Shown one piece after another: positions 13,203 through 23,010 of a stretch of DNA of 64,000 bases. How positions within the stretch are numbered: the stretch's first letter is position 1; every line of letters begins with the position of its first letter. The stretch spans positions 1-64,000 of the forward strand of contig NW_027137017.1 of assembly GCF_040869045.1 (NCBI RefSeq). The letters are read 5' to 3'. The notes under the pieces were generated by a model. It was not told the origin of the DNA and did not search any database. It saw only the letters and a program-made list of their open reading frames with translations. The translations under genes were made by a program, and so were the position numbers. Source of the stretch: Eurosta solidaginis (Eukaryota > Arthropoda > Insecta > Diptera > Tephritidae).

Positions 13203-16162
13203 TGATTAGTTTTATCCAAGGCAACCTAAACCGGAGCAGACTTGCTGATGAGCTACTACAACAGTTGGTCTTAGACCATAAAGCTAACAGCGTTATCATC
13301 AGCGAACCCTATAGAGCCCGAAATGATTGGCATATAGACAACACCGGCACCGCCGCAATCTGGATGACAGATGCAAACGCCAATATTGTGAACCGTGTTG
13401 CCGGACAAGGCTACGTCCGCCTAACTACGAATAATACCACAATAGTAAGCTGCTACTTGTCACCGAATGATCCCATTCAAACGTTCAGGGACAAGCTTGA
13501 ACTTATTGAAGACGACCTGAGGGACTTAACTAGTAACCTGGTTGTGGCGGGAGACTTTAACGCAAGAGCCGTCGAATGGGGAATGCCGCAGACTAACACC
13601 CGTGGAAGATTAGTCCTTGAGATGGCAGCCAGGCTCGGTTTGAACGTGCTTAACACTGGTACGACCCCTACATACCGACGGCCAGGCTTTGGATACTCGA
13701 TCCCCGATGTAACACTAGTGTCAGAAAGCCTGCTGCTGACCGCTGATGGATGGAGAGTCATAGAGGATCTGACTGGCAGCGATCACAACTACATCACTTT
13801 CCACCTAAACGATCCCGGTCAGAGGCAGATTCCGAACGGGCCACGCAGAACAAAAGCATGGGACGCATCCAAGGTCGACTCTGCCACGTTCTCCGCATCA
13901 GTACTGGGGGATGCCCGACGGATAATCAACAACTCCAGTCCGACGGAAGAGACGGTTGAAAAGACAATGAGCTGTCTTCGCCACGCTTGCAACCTCTCTA
14001 TGCCACGGAGGGGAGTGTGGAGGGGTAAAAAGCAGGTATACTGGTGGAATAGCGAAATCGCGGAGCTGCGGAAAATATGCCACAGGATGCGAAGGCTAGC
14101 AACTCGCGCGCGCGTCAGGCCTGAGGCTCTAGAAAAGTCGGAAGCGTACAAAGGAGCGAAGAAAGCTCTTAGTGCTGCCATTAAGCAAAGCAAGCTTAAG
14201 TGCTGGAAAGCGCTTTGCGAGGAAGTGGATCGAGACCCATGGGGGCAGGGATATAAGATAGTAATGAAGAAGTTCCGTCCGCCAAAACAGCTGATGGATG
14301 AGAACCAAATAAGGAACATTGTGGATGGCCTGTTTCCCACCCAACTGCCTAGGGAGGGCGGGTACGTTACCCATGAAGATCGCAACGTGGAACCATTCCA
14401 AGAAGAAGAGCTTAAAACTGCCGTGCGAACTATGAAACCTAGGAAAGCATCTGGGCCCGACGGAATACCCGCGGAGGCAATTAGACTAGCTGCAAACGAC
14501 TGCCCAGAACTTATGTTGCACATGTACAACAAATGTCTCGAAGAAAGAATTTTCCCCACCATATGGAAGACAGCACGACTAGTTCTCATTCCAAAAGGGA
14601 AAGGAGATCCCAACTCTCCATCATCCTACCGTCCCCTATGTATGTTGGACACAGCAGGGAAATTGATGGAGAGTCTCCTTAAGCAACGCCTCACCAGAGC
14701 GTTACAGGACGCCGGAGGACTGTCGCCCAGACAGCATGGTTTTCGGAGGGGGCACTCCACAATCGATGCCATAGCAGAAGTTGTAGACGCAGTCAAGAAA
14801 GCCGAGACAGCGTGCCACAGAGCAAGACCTATAGTGTTGCTGGTCACGCTGGACGTCAAAAACGCTTTTAACTCAGCTAGGTGGGAGGACATGCTTGAGG
14901 CACTAGAAAGCACTTTCAAAGTACCGCAATATTTGTTAGAAATTTTAAGGGACTACCTAAGAGAGAGGTACTTAATATATGAAAGTACTCACGGTCAAAA
15001 AAAGGTAAAAATAACAGGTGGAGCAGCCCAGGGTTCGGTACTAGGTCCCGATCTCTGGAATATAACTTACGACAGTCTTCTTCGATTAGACATGCCAGAA
15101 AGCACCTTCCTCGTTGCATTTGCAGACGACGTGGCAGCTGTGATAACAGCACCAAGCTGCGAGCTGGCACAGCTAAAATTAAACCAGATCATGCGTAATG
15201 TAAATAGGTGGATGGCTGAGCACGGTCTCCAGTTAGCAACAGCCAAAACGGAGATCGTCATCCTCACAAAGAGACGTATTCCCACTACCAGGAACATGAT
15301 GGTTGGGGACCAGCCAATAGAAACACTCGCTTCAACGAAATATCTGGGAGTGAGGTTAGACAGCAAACTCAACTTCTCGGATCACATACGAGGGGCCTGC
15401 GAAAGAGCTGCGCGCATAATAGCGCAGTTGAGTAGATTAATGGCAAACACAGGTGGCCCAAAGCCATGCACAAGGAAGTTGCTTGCATCAGCCTCGGATT
15501 CTATACTCTTGTATGGTGCAGAAATCCGGGCGGACGCAATGAAATACCGGAAGAACCGAGTCGCCCTCACCTCGGTCCAACGCAGAGGGGCGCTGCGAAT
15601 ATCTTCGGCTTACCGCACGGTATCAGCTGAAGCTGTCCTGGTCGTTGCGGGAACCATACCGATATATCTTCTCGTTGAGGAAAGAAAAACAATATATGAC
15701 AACGGATCGCAAGCAAGTAGAGCTGCTGTTGCCATGCAGGCGCGTGAAGAATCGATTCGATGTTGGCAAGATCAGTGGAGCAACAGCATCGTAGGAAAGT
15801 GGACTAGGGAACTAATCCCTGAACTGAATCCATGGTTGAAGCGACCGCACGGAGAAGTAGACTTTTACCTGACCCAGTTTCTAACGGGACATGGTTACTT
15901 CCGCAAATACCTACACAGAATGGGTAAAGTTAATAGCCCGAGCTGCCTGTACTGTGGGGAAATAGACGATGTACGCCACACCTTCTTCGAATGCAGGCAC
16001 TTCTCCCATCAGCGAAGGAGGGTAGAAGAGGTACTTGGCGACCTATCCCCGGGCAGTGTCATTAATAACATGACCTGTCGAAGAGACAAATGGGATACGG
16101 TCAGCACATATGTGAGACATATACTTACCAGTAAACGAGAAGACGGATGCCTAGCCCATTAG
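13145..16162 (+). CDS. ORF2: endonuclease / reverse transcriptase of an R1-clade retrotransposon
   Basis: The 1005-residue frame is uninterrupted. Residues about 21-221 form an apurinic-type endonuclease: QGNLNR (25-30), SEPY with E54, GDFNA with D137 and N139, and SDHN with D213 and H214. Residues about 430-740 form the reverse transcriptase: KASGPDGIP (434-442), SSYRPL (493-498), HGFRRGHST (531-539), TLDVKNAFN with catalytic D570, QGSVLGP (629-635), FADD (659-662) with catalytic D661 and D662, and YLGVRLD (733-739). A CCHC finger, CX2CX7HX4C, uses C934, C937, H945 and C950. Its role is to nick the target and copy element RNA onto it. The ATG at 13145 lies 20 codons before the endonuclease core and overlaps ORF1 by 58 bases in the -1 frame, so translation may depend on reinitiation or frameshifting. 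The next in-frame Met (74) would cut into the endonuclease. All key residues I can place are present, so the protein may be active if expressed. Confidence 0.95.
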   Translation: MQHFQSGTRYCKGQSLNSIVISFIQGNLNRSRLADELLQQLVLDHKANSVIISEPYRARNDWHIDNTGTAAIWMTDANANIVNRVAGQGYVRLTTNNTTIVSCYLSPNDPIQTFRDKLELIEDDLRDLTSNLVVAGDFNARAVEWGMPQTNTRGRLVLEMAARLGLNVLNTGTTPTYRRPGFGYSIPDVTLVSESLLLTADGWRVIEDLTGSDHNYITFHLNDPGQRQIPNGPRRTKAWDASKVDSATFSASVLGDARRIINNSSPTEETVEKTMSCLRHACNLSMPRRGVWRGKKQVYWWNSEIAELRKICHRMRRLATRARVRPEALEKSEAYKGAKKALSAAIKQSKLKCWKALCEEVDRDPWGQGYKIVMKKFRPPKQLMDENQIRNIVDGLFPTQLPREGGYVTHEDRNVEPFQEEELKTAVRTMKPRKASGPDGIPAEAIRLAANDCPELMLHMYNKCLEERIFPTIWKTARLVLIPKGKGDPNSPSSYRPLCMLDTAGKLMESLLKQRLTRALQDAGGLSPRQHGFRRGHSTIDAIAEVVDAVKKAETACHRARPIVLLVTLDVKNAFNSARWEDMLEALESTFKVPQYLLEILRDYLRERYLIYESTHGQKKVKITGGAAQGSVLGPDLWNITYDSLLRLDMPESTFLVAFADDVAAVITAPSCELAQLKLNQIMRNVNRWMAEHGLQLATAKTEIVILTKRRIPTTRNMMVGDQPIETLASTKYLGVRLDSKLNFSDHIRGACERAARIIAQLSRLMANTGGPKPCTRKLLASASDSILLYGAEIRADAMKYRKNRVALTSVQRRGALRISSAYRTVSAEAVLVVAGTIPIYLLVEERKTIYDNGSQASRAAVAMQAREESIRCWQDQWSNSIVGKWTRELIPELNPWLKRPHGEVDFYLTQFLTGHGYFRKYLHRMGKVNSPSCLYCGEIDDVRHTFFECRHFSHQRRRVEEVLGDLSPGSVINNMTCRRDKWDTVSTYVRHILTSKREDGCLAH

Positions 16163-16187
16163 CGTGAGAGTAGCCATAGAGCTCACG
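16163..16187 (+). other. Candidate hairpin just after the ORF2 stop
   Basis: CGTGAG (16163-16168) is perfectly complementary to CTCACG (16182-16187), with a 13-base loop. A 6-bp stem can occur by chance, so this is only suggestive. Confidence 0.3.
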
Positions 16188-16268
16188 TAGCGCGCACCCG
16201 CACCCGAAGTAATGCTAAACGCGGTCCCAGGTACGGGGATTTGCGCGGGCCGTGGGAGGTTAGGTTTT

Positions 16269-16306
16269 AGTGGGTAGGCCTTCATGGAAGAAGGGAGTCC
16301 TACACT
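16269..16306 (+). other. Candidate 3'UTR stem-loop
   Basis: AGTG-GG-TAGG (16269-16278) pairs with CCTACACT (16299-16306), leaving two bulged G. Nested inside, CCTTC (16279-16283) pairs with GAAGG (16290-16294) around a 6-base loop, with an unpaired GAGT on the 3' side. This gives 13 base pairs in one bulged hairpin about 70 bases before the tail, a plausible template-recognition structure. Function is inferred. Confidence 0.45.
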
Positions 16307-16346
16307 CGGAGAGTCTCGCAGTGAGGCTTAAATATCCCGGTCAGTG

Positions 16347-16352
16347 CATAAA
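16347..16352 (+). promoter_or_regulatory. Possible variant polyadenylation signal CATAAA
   Basis: CATAAA lies 25 bases before the A tail, the usual distance for a cleavage and polyadenylation signal. It is a weak variant of AATAAA, and no AATAAA is present in the 3'UTR. The tail could instead be produced by the element's own template or by slippage during priming. Confidence 0.3.
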
Positions 16353-16376
16353 GCATTTCCTCCTTCCACGAAACAC

Positions 16377-16396
16377 AAAAAAAAAAAAAAAAAAAA
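16377..16396 (+). other. Poly(A) tail at the retrotransposon 3' end
   Basis: Twenty uninterrupted A residues are followed directly by CTTTAACGTTAAC of the satellite. The last two A could equally be the AA of a target hexamer, so the true tail is 18-20. An unmutated A run is consistent with a young insertion. Confidence 0.93.
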
Positions 16397-18587
16397 CTTT
16401 AACGTTAACTTTAACTTTAACTTTAACTTTAACTTTAAATTTAACTTTAACTTTAACTTTAACAACTTTAACTTTAACGTTAACTTTAACTTTAACTTTA
16501 ACTTTAAACTTAACTTTAACTTTAACAACTTTAACTTTAACTTTAACTTTAGCTTTAACTTTAACTTTAACTTTAACTTTAGCTTTAACTTTAACGTTAA
16601 CTTTAACTTTAACTTTAATTTTAACTTTAACTTTAACTTTAACTTTAACTTTAACTTTAACTTTAACTTTAATTTTAACTTTAACTTTAACTTTAACTTT
16701 AACTTTAACTTTCACTTTAACGTTAACTTTAACTTTAATTTTAACTTTAACTTTAACTTTAACTTTAAATTTAACTTTAACTTTAACTTTAACTTTAACT
16801 TTAACTTTAACTTTAACGTTAACTTTAACTTTAATTTCAACTTTAACTTTAACTTTAACTTTAACTTTAAATTTAACTTTAACTTTAACTTTAACAACTT
16901 TAACTTTAACTTTAGCTTTAACTTTAACTTTTGCTTTAACTTTAACTTTAACTTTAACTTTAACTTTAACTTCAACTTTAACTTTAACTTTAACTTTAAC
17001 TTAACTTTAACTTTAACTTTAACTTTAACTTTAACGTTAACTTTAACTTTAACTTTAACTTTAATTTTAACTTTAACTTTAACTTTAACTTTAACTTTAA
17101 CTTTCACTTTAACTTTAACTTTATTTTTAACTTTAGCTTTAACTTTAACTTTCGCTTTAACTTTAACTTTAACTTTAACTTTAACTTTAACTTCAACTTT
17201 AACTTTAACTTTAACTTTAACTTTATTTTTAACTTTAACTTTAACTTTCGCTTTAACTTTAACATTCACTTTAACTTTAACTTTAACTTTAACTTTATTT
17301 TTAACTTTAACTTTCGCTTTAACTTTAACTTTAACTTTAACTTTAACTTTAACTTTAACTTTAACTTTAACTTTAACTTTCACTTTAACTTTAACTTTAT
17401 TTTTAACTTTAACTTTAACTTTAACTTTAACTTTCGCTTTAACTTTAACTTTAACTTTTACTTTAACTTTGACTTTGACTTTAACTTTAACTTTCATTTT
17501 AACTTTAACTTTAACTTTCGCTTTAACTTTGTACATTCACTTTAACTTTAACTTTAACTTTAACTTTAACTTTAACTTTAACTTTAACTTTAACTTTAAC
17601 TTTAACTTTAGCTTTAACTTCAACTTTAACTTTAACTTTAACTTTAACTGTGACTTTAACTTTAACTTTAAATTTAACTTTAACTTTAACTTTAGCTTTA
17701 ACTTTAACTTTAACTTTAACTTTAACTTTAACTTTAACGTTAACTTTAACTTTAACTTTAACTTTAACTTTAACTTTAAATTTAACTTTAACTTTAACTT
17801 TAACAACTTTAACTTTAACTTTAACCTTAACTTTAACTTTCACTTTAACTTTAACTTTAAATTTAACTTTAACTTTAACAACTTTAACTTTAACTTTAGC
17901 TTTAACTTTAACTTTAACTTTAACTTTGGCTTTAACTTTAACGTTAACTTTAACTTTAACTTTAACTTTAACTTTAACTTTAACTTTAACTTTAACTTTA
18001 ACTTTAACTTTAACTTTAACTTTAACTTTGGCTTTAACTTTAACGTTAACTTTAACTTTAACTTTAACTTTAACTTTAACTTTAACTTTAACTTTAACTT
18101 TAACTTTAACTTTAACTTTAACTTTAAATTTAACTTTAACTTTTACTTTAACTTTAACTTTAACTTCAACTTTCACTTTAACGTTAACTTTAACTTTAAC
18201 TTTAATTTTAACTTTAACTTTAACTTTAACTTTAACTTTAACTTTAACTTTAACTTTAACTTTAACTTTAAATTTAACTTTAACTTTAACTTTAACTTTA
18301 ACTTTAACGTTAACTTTAACTTTAATTTTAACTTTAACGTTAACTTTAACTTTAACTTTAATTTTAACTTTAACTTTAACTTTAAATTTAACTTTAACTT
18401 TAATTTTAACTTTAACTTTAACTTTAACTTTAACTTTAACTTTAACTTTAACTTTAACGTTAACTTTAACTTTAACTTTAATTTTAACTTTAACTTTAAC
18501 TTTAACTTTAACTTTAACTTTAACTTTCACTTTAACGTTAACTTTAACTTTAACTTTAACTTTAACTTTAACGTTAACTTTAACTTT

Positions 18588-18594
18588 AAATTAC
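18588..18594. repeat. AAATTAC box, copy 2 of 4
   Basis: The flanks match the copy at 7503. The TTTATC variant follows about 205 bases downstream, further than in the other copies because of extra variant hexamers in between. Confidence 0.75.
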
Positions 18595-21500
18595 TTTAAC
18601 TTTAACTTTAACTTTAACTTTAACTTTAACTTTAACTTTAACTTTAACGTTAACTTTAACTTTAACTTTAACTTTAATTTTAACTTTAACTTTAACTTTA
18701 ACTTTAACGTTAACTTTAACTTTAACTTTAACGTTAACTTTAACTTTAACTTTAATTTTAACTTTAACTTTAACTTTAACTTTAACGTTAACTTTATCTT
18801 TAACTTTAACTTTAACTTTAACTTTAACTTTAACTTTAGCTTTAACGTTAACTTTAACTTTAACTTTAACTTTAACTTTAACTTTAACTTTAACTTTAAC
18901 TTTAACGTTAACTTTAACTTTAACTTTAATTTTAACTTTAACTTTAACTTTAACTTTAACTTTAAATTTAACTTTAATTTTAACTTTAACTTTAACTTTA
19001 ACTTTAACCTTAACTTTAACTTTAACTTTAATTTTAACTTTAACTTTAACTTTAACTTTAACTTTCACTTTAACGTTAACTTTAACTTTAACTTTAACTT
19101 TAACGTTAACTTTAACTTTAACTTTAACTTTAACTTTAACGTTAACTTTAACTTTAACTTTAATTTTAACTTTAATTTTAACTTTAACTTTAACTTTAAA
19201 TTTAACTTTAATTTTAACTTTAAGTTTAACTTTAACTTTAACTTTAACGTTAACTTTAACTTTAACTTTAATTTTAACTTTAACTTTAACTTTAACTTTA
19301 ACTTTAACTTTAACTTTAACTTTCACTTTAACGTTAACTTTAACTTTAACTTTAACTTTAACTTTAACTTTAACGTTAACTTTAACTTTAACTTTAACTT
19401 TAACTTTAACTTTAACTTTAACTTTAACTTTAACTTTAACGTTAACTTTAACTTTAACTTTAATTTTAACTTTAACTTTAACTTTAACTTTAACTTTAAC
19501 TTTAACTTTAACTTTAACTTTAACTTTAACTTTAAATTTAACTTTAATTTTAACTTTAACTTTAACTTTAACTTTAACTTTAACGTTAACTTTAACTTTA
19601 ACTTTAATTTTAACTTTAACTTTAACTTTAACTTATATTTAACTTTAACTTTAATTTTAACTTTAACTTTAACTTTAACTTTAACTTTAACTTTAACGTT
19701 AACTTTAACTTTAACTTTAATTTTAACTTTAACTTTAACTTTAACTTTAACTTTAACTTTAACTTTAACTTTCACTTTAACGTTAACTTTAACTTTAACT
19801 TTAACTTTAACTTTAACTTTAACTTTAACGTTAACTTTAACTTTAACTTTCACTTTAACGTTAACTTTAACTTTAACTTTAACTTTAACTTTAACTTTAA
19901 CTTTAACTTTAACTTTAACTTTAACTTTAACTTTAACTTTAACGTTAACTTTAACTTTAACTTTAATTTTAACTTTAACTTTAACTTTAACTTTAAATTT
20001 AACTTTAATTTTAACTTTAACTTTAACTTTAACTTTAACGTTAACTTTAACTTTAACTTTAATTTTAACTTTAACTTTAACTTTAACTTTCACTTTAACG
20101 TTAACTTTAACTTTAACGTTAACTTTAACTTTAACTTTAACTTTAACTTTAACGTTAACTTTAACTTTAACTTTAATTTTAACTTTAATTTTAACTTTAA
20201 CTTTAACTTTAAATTTAACTTTAATTTTAACTTTAACTTTAACTTTAACTTTAACTTTAACGTTAACTTTAACTTTAACTTTAATTTTAACTTTAACTTT
20301 AACTTTAACTTTACCTTTAACTTTAACTTTCACTTTAACGTTAACTTTAACTTTAACTTTAACTTTAACTTTAACGTTAACTTTAACTTTAACTTTAACT
20401 TTAACTTTAACTTTAACTTTAACTTTAACGTTAACTTTAACTTTAACTTTAATTTTAACTTTAACTTTAACTTTAACTTTAACTTTAACTTTAACTTTAA
20501 CTTTAACTTTAACTTTAACTTTAACTTTAAATTTAACTTTAATTTTAACTTTAACTTTAACTTTAACTTTAACTTTAACGTTAACTTTAACTTTAACTTT
20601 AATTTTAACTTTAACTTTAACTTTAACTTTAACTTTAAATTTAACTTTAACTTTAACTTTAACGTTAACTTTAATTTTAACTTTAATTTTAATTTTAACT
20701 TTAACTTTAACTTTAACTTTAACTTTAACTTTAAATTTAATTTTAACTTTAACTTTAACTTTAACTTTAACTTTAACTTTAAATTTAACTTTAACTTTAA
20801 CGTTAACTTTAACTTTAACTTTAATTTTAACTTTAACTTTAACTTTAACTTTAACTTTCACTTTAACGTTAACTTTAACTTTAATTTTAACTTTAACTTT
20901 AACTTTAACTTTAACTTTAACTTTAACTTAAACTTTAACTTTAAATTTAACTTTAACTTTAACTTTCACTTTAACGTTAACTTTAACTTTAACTTTAATT
21001 TTAACTTTAACTTTAACTTTAACTTTAACTTTAACTTTAACTTTAACTTCAACTTTAACTTTAACTTTAACTTTAACTTTAACGTTAACTTTAACTTTAA
21101 TTTTAACTTTAACTTTAACTTTAACTTTAACTTTCACTTTAACTTTAACTTTAACTTTAACTTTAACTTCAACTTTAACTTTAACTTTAACTTTAACTTT
21201 AACTTTAACTTTAACTTTAACTTTAACGTTAACTTTAACTTTAATTTTAACTTTAACTTTAACTTTAACTTTAACTTCAACTTTAACTTTAACTTTAACT
21301 TTAACTTTAACTTTAACGTTAACTTTAACTTTAATTTTAACTTTAACTTTAACTTTAACTTTAACTTTCACTTTCACTTTAACGTTAACTTTAACTTTAA
21401 CTTTAACTTTAACTTTCACTTTAACGTTAACTTTAACTTTAACTTTAATTTTAACTTTAACTTTAACTTTAACTTTAACTTTAACAACTTTAACTTTAAC

Positions 21501-22120
21501 TTTAGCTTTAACTTTAACTTTAAATTTAACTTTAACTTTAACAACTTTAACTTTAACTTTAGCTTTAACTTTAACTTTAACTTTAACTTTAACTTTAACT
21601 TTGGCTTTAACTTTGGCTTTAACTTTAACTTTAACTTTAGCTTTAACTTTAACTTTAAATTTAACTTTAACTTTAACAACTTTAACTTTAACTTTAGCTT
21701 TAACTTTAACTTTAACTTTAACTTTGGCTTTAACTTTGGCTTTAACTTTAACTTTAACTTTAACTTTAACTTTAACTTTAAATTTAACTTTAACTTTAAC
21801 AACTTTAACTTTAACTTTAGCTTTAACTTTAACTTTAACTTTAACTTTGGCTTTAACTTTAACTTTAACTTTAACTTTAACTTTAACTTTAACTTTAACT
21901 TTAACTTTAACTTTAACTTTAACTTTAACTTTAACTTTAACTTTAACTTTAACTTTAACTTCAACTTTAACTTTAACTTTAACTTTAACTTTAGCTTTAA
22001 CTTTAACTTTAACTTTAACTTTAATTTTAACTTTAACTTTAACTTTAACTTTAACTTTAACTTTAACTTTAACTTTAACTTTAACTTCAACTTTAACTTT
22101 AACTTTCACTTTAACTTTAA

Positions 22121-23010
22121 CTTAATTTTTAACTTTAACTTTCGCTTTAACTTTAACTTTAACTTTAACTTTAACTTTAACTTTAACTTTAACTTCAACT
22201 TTAACTTTAACTTTAACTTTAACTTTAGCTTTAACTTTAACTTTAACTTTAACTTTAATTTTAACTTTAACTTTAACGTTAACTTTAACTTTAATTTTAA
22301 CTTTAACTTTAACTTTAACTTTAAATTTAACTTTAACTTTAACAACTTTAACTTTAACTTTAGCTTTAACTTTAACTTTAACTTTGGCTTTAACTTTAAC
22401 TTTAACTTTAACTTTAACTTTAACTTTAACTTTAACTTTAACTTTATCTTTAACTTTAACTTCAACTTTAACTTTAACTTTCACTTTAATTTTAACTTTA
22501 TTTTTAACTTTAACTTTAACTTTAACTTTCGCTTTAACTTTAACTTTAACTTTAACAACTTTAACTTTAACTTTAGCTTTAACTTTAACTTTAACTTTAA
22601 CTTTGGCTTTAACTTTAACTTTAACTTTAACTTTAACTTTAACTTCAACTTTAACTTTAACTTTCACTTTAACTTTAACTTTAACTTTAACTTTATTTTT
22701 AACTTCAACTTTAACTTTCACTTTAACTTTAATTTTAACTTTAACTTTAACTTTAACTTTAACCTTAACTTTAACTTTAACATTCATTTTAACTTTATCT
22801 TTATTTTTAACTTTAACTTTAACTTTAACTTTCAATTTAACTTTAACATTCACTTTAACTTTAACTTTAAATTTAACTTTAGCTTTAACTTTAACTTTAA
22901 CTTTAGCTTTAACTTTAACTTTAAATTTAACTTTAACTTTAACTTTAACTTTCACTTTAACTTTAACTTTATTTTTAACTTTAACATTCACTTTAACTTT
23001 AACTTTTCTT
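22121..23010. repeat. N-type higher-order unit, copy 1 (890 bp)
   Basis: It starts at CTTAATTTTT, which is followed by AACTTTAACTTTCGC, and ends at the CTTTTCTT box. Between them come TTCAAC, TTTAGC, AACGTTAAC, AACAAC, TTTGGC, TTTATC, repeated TTTATTTTTAAC, AACCTTAAC, TTTCAT and two AACATTCAC. The terminal box is the older-looking form without AAG. Confidence 0.75.

Larger units (their letters stand above)
16163..16376 (+). other. 3'UTR of the retrotransposon
   Basis: This 214-base non-coding stretch lies between the ORF2 stop and the A tail. It is GC-rich in its first half, in contrast to the satellite, and holds two candidate hairpins. In non-LTR elements this region is generally where the reverse transcriptase recognises its template RNA. 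I see no open frame of note in it. Confidence 0.85.
12774..16396 (+). mobile_element. 5'-truncated R1-clade non-LTR retrotransposon (about 3.6 kb)
   Basis: A block of mixed base composition interrupts the hexamer array abruptly on both sides. It contains, in order, the 3' end of an ORF1 with three CCHC zinc knuckles, an overlapping complete ORF2 with apurinic-type endonuclease and reverse transcriptase, a 3'UTR and a 20-A tail. That order, the single long ORF2 and its C-terminal CX2CX7HX4C finger fit the R1 clade. Full-length members are usually 5-6.5 kb, so the 5'UTR and most of ORF1 are missing, the usual result of incomplete target-primed reverse transcription. Target-site duplications cannot be read because both flanks are the same hexamer. 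The intact ORF2 and clean A tail suggest a fairly recent insertion. Confidence 0.93.
12389..17530. repeat. A-type higher-order unit, copy 3, split by the retrotransposon
   Basis: GTACATTCAC boxes at 12389 and 17531 bound this copy. The left piece is 12389-12773 and the right piece starts at 16397; together they give about 1.52 kb, the same as the two uninterrupted copies. The left piece carries TTCAAC, TGTGAC and AAATTTAACTC, with a CAGC variant where the other copies have TAGC. The right piece resumes with AACGTTAAC, AACAAC, AAACTTAAC, TTTTGC and the five-base slip. This shows the element entered an existing unit with little or no loss of target. Confidence 0.85.

Noticed and set aside
12823..13209. 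Plus-strand 128-codon frame at the 5' end of the element
   Set aside because: It is a shadow frame. The zinc knuckles are in the frame of the ORF1 remnant, not in this one.
13819..14613. Minus-strand open frame of 264 codons within ORF2, and several smaller ones at 12900-15570
   Set aside because: They lie antisense to the well-supported endonuclease and reverse transcriptase frame and show no recognisable domain.
16377..16396. A-rich run as a processed-pseudogene tail of a host gene
   Set aside because: The sequence upstream encodes the retrotransposon's own ORF2 and 3'UTR, so the tail belongs to the element.
12760..16410. Target-site duplication around the retrotransposon
   Set aside because: Both flanks are AACTTT repeats, so any duplication in hexamer steps is invisible. 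None can be claimed or excluded.
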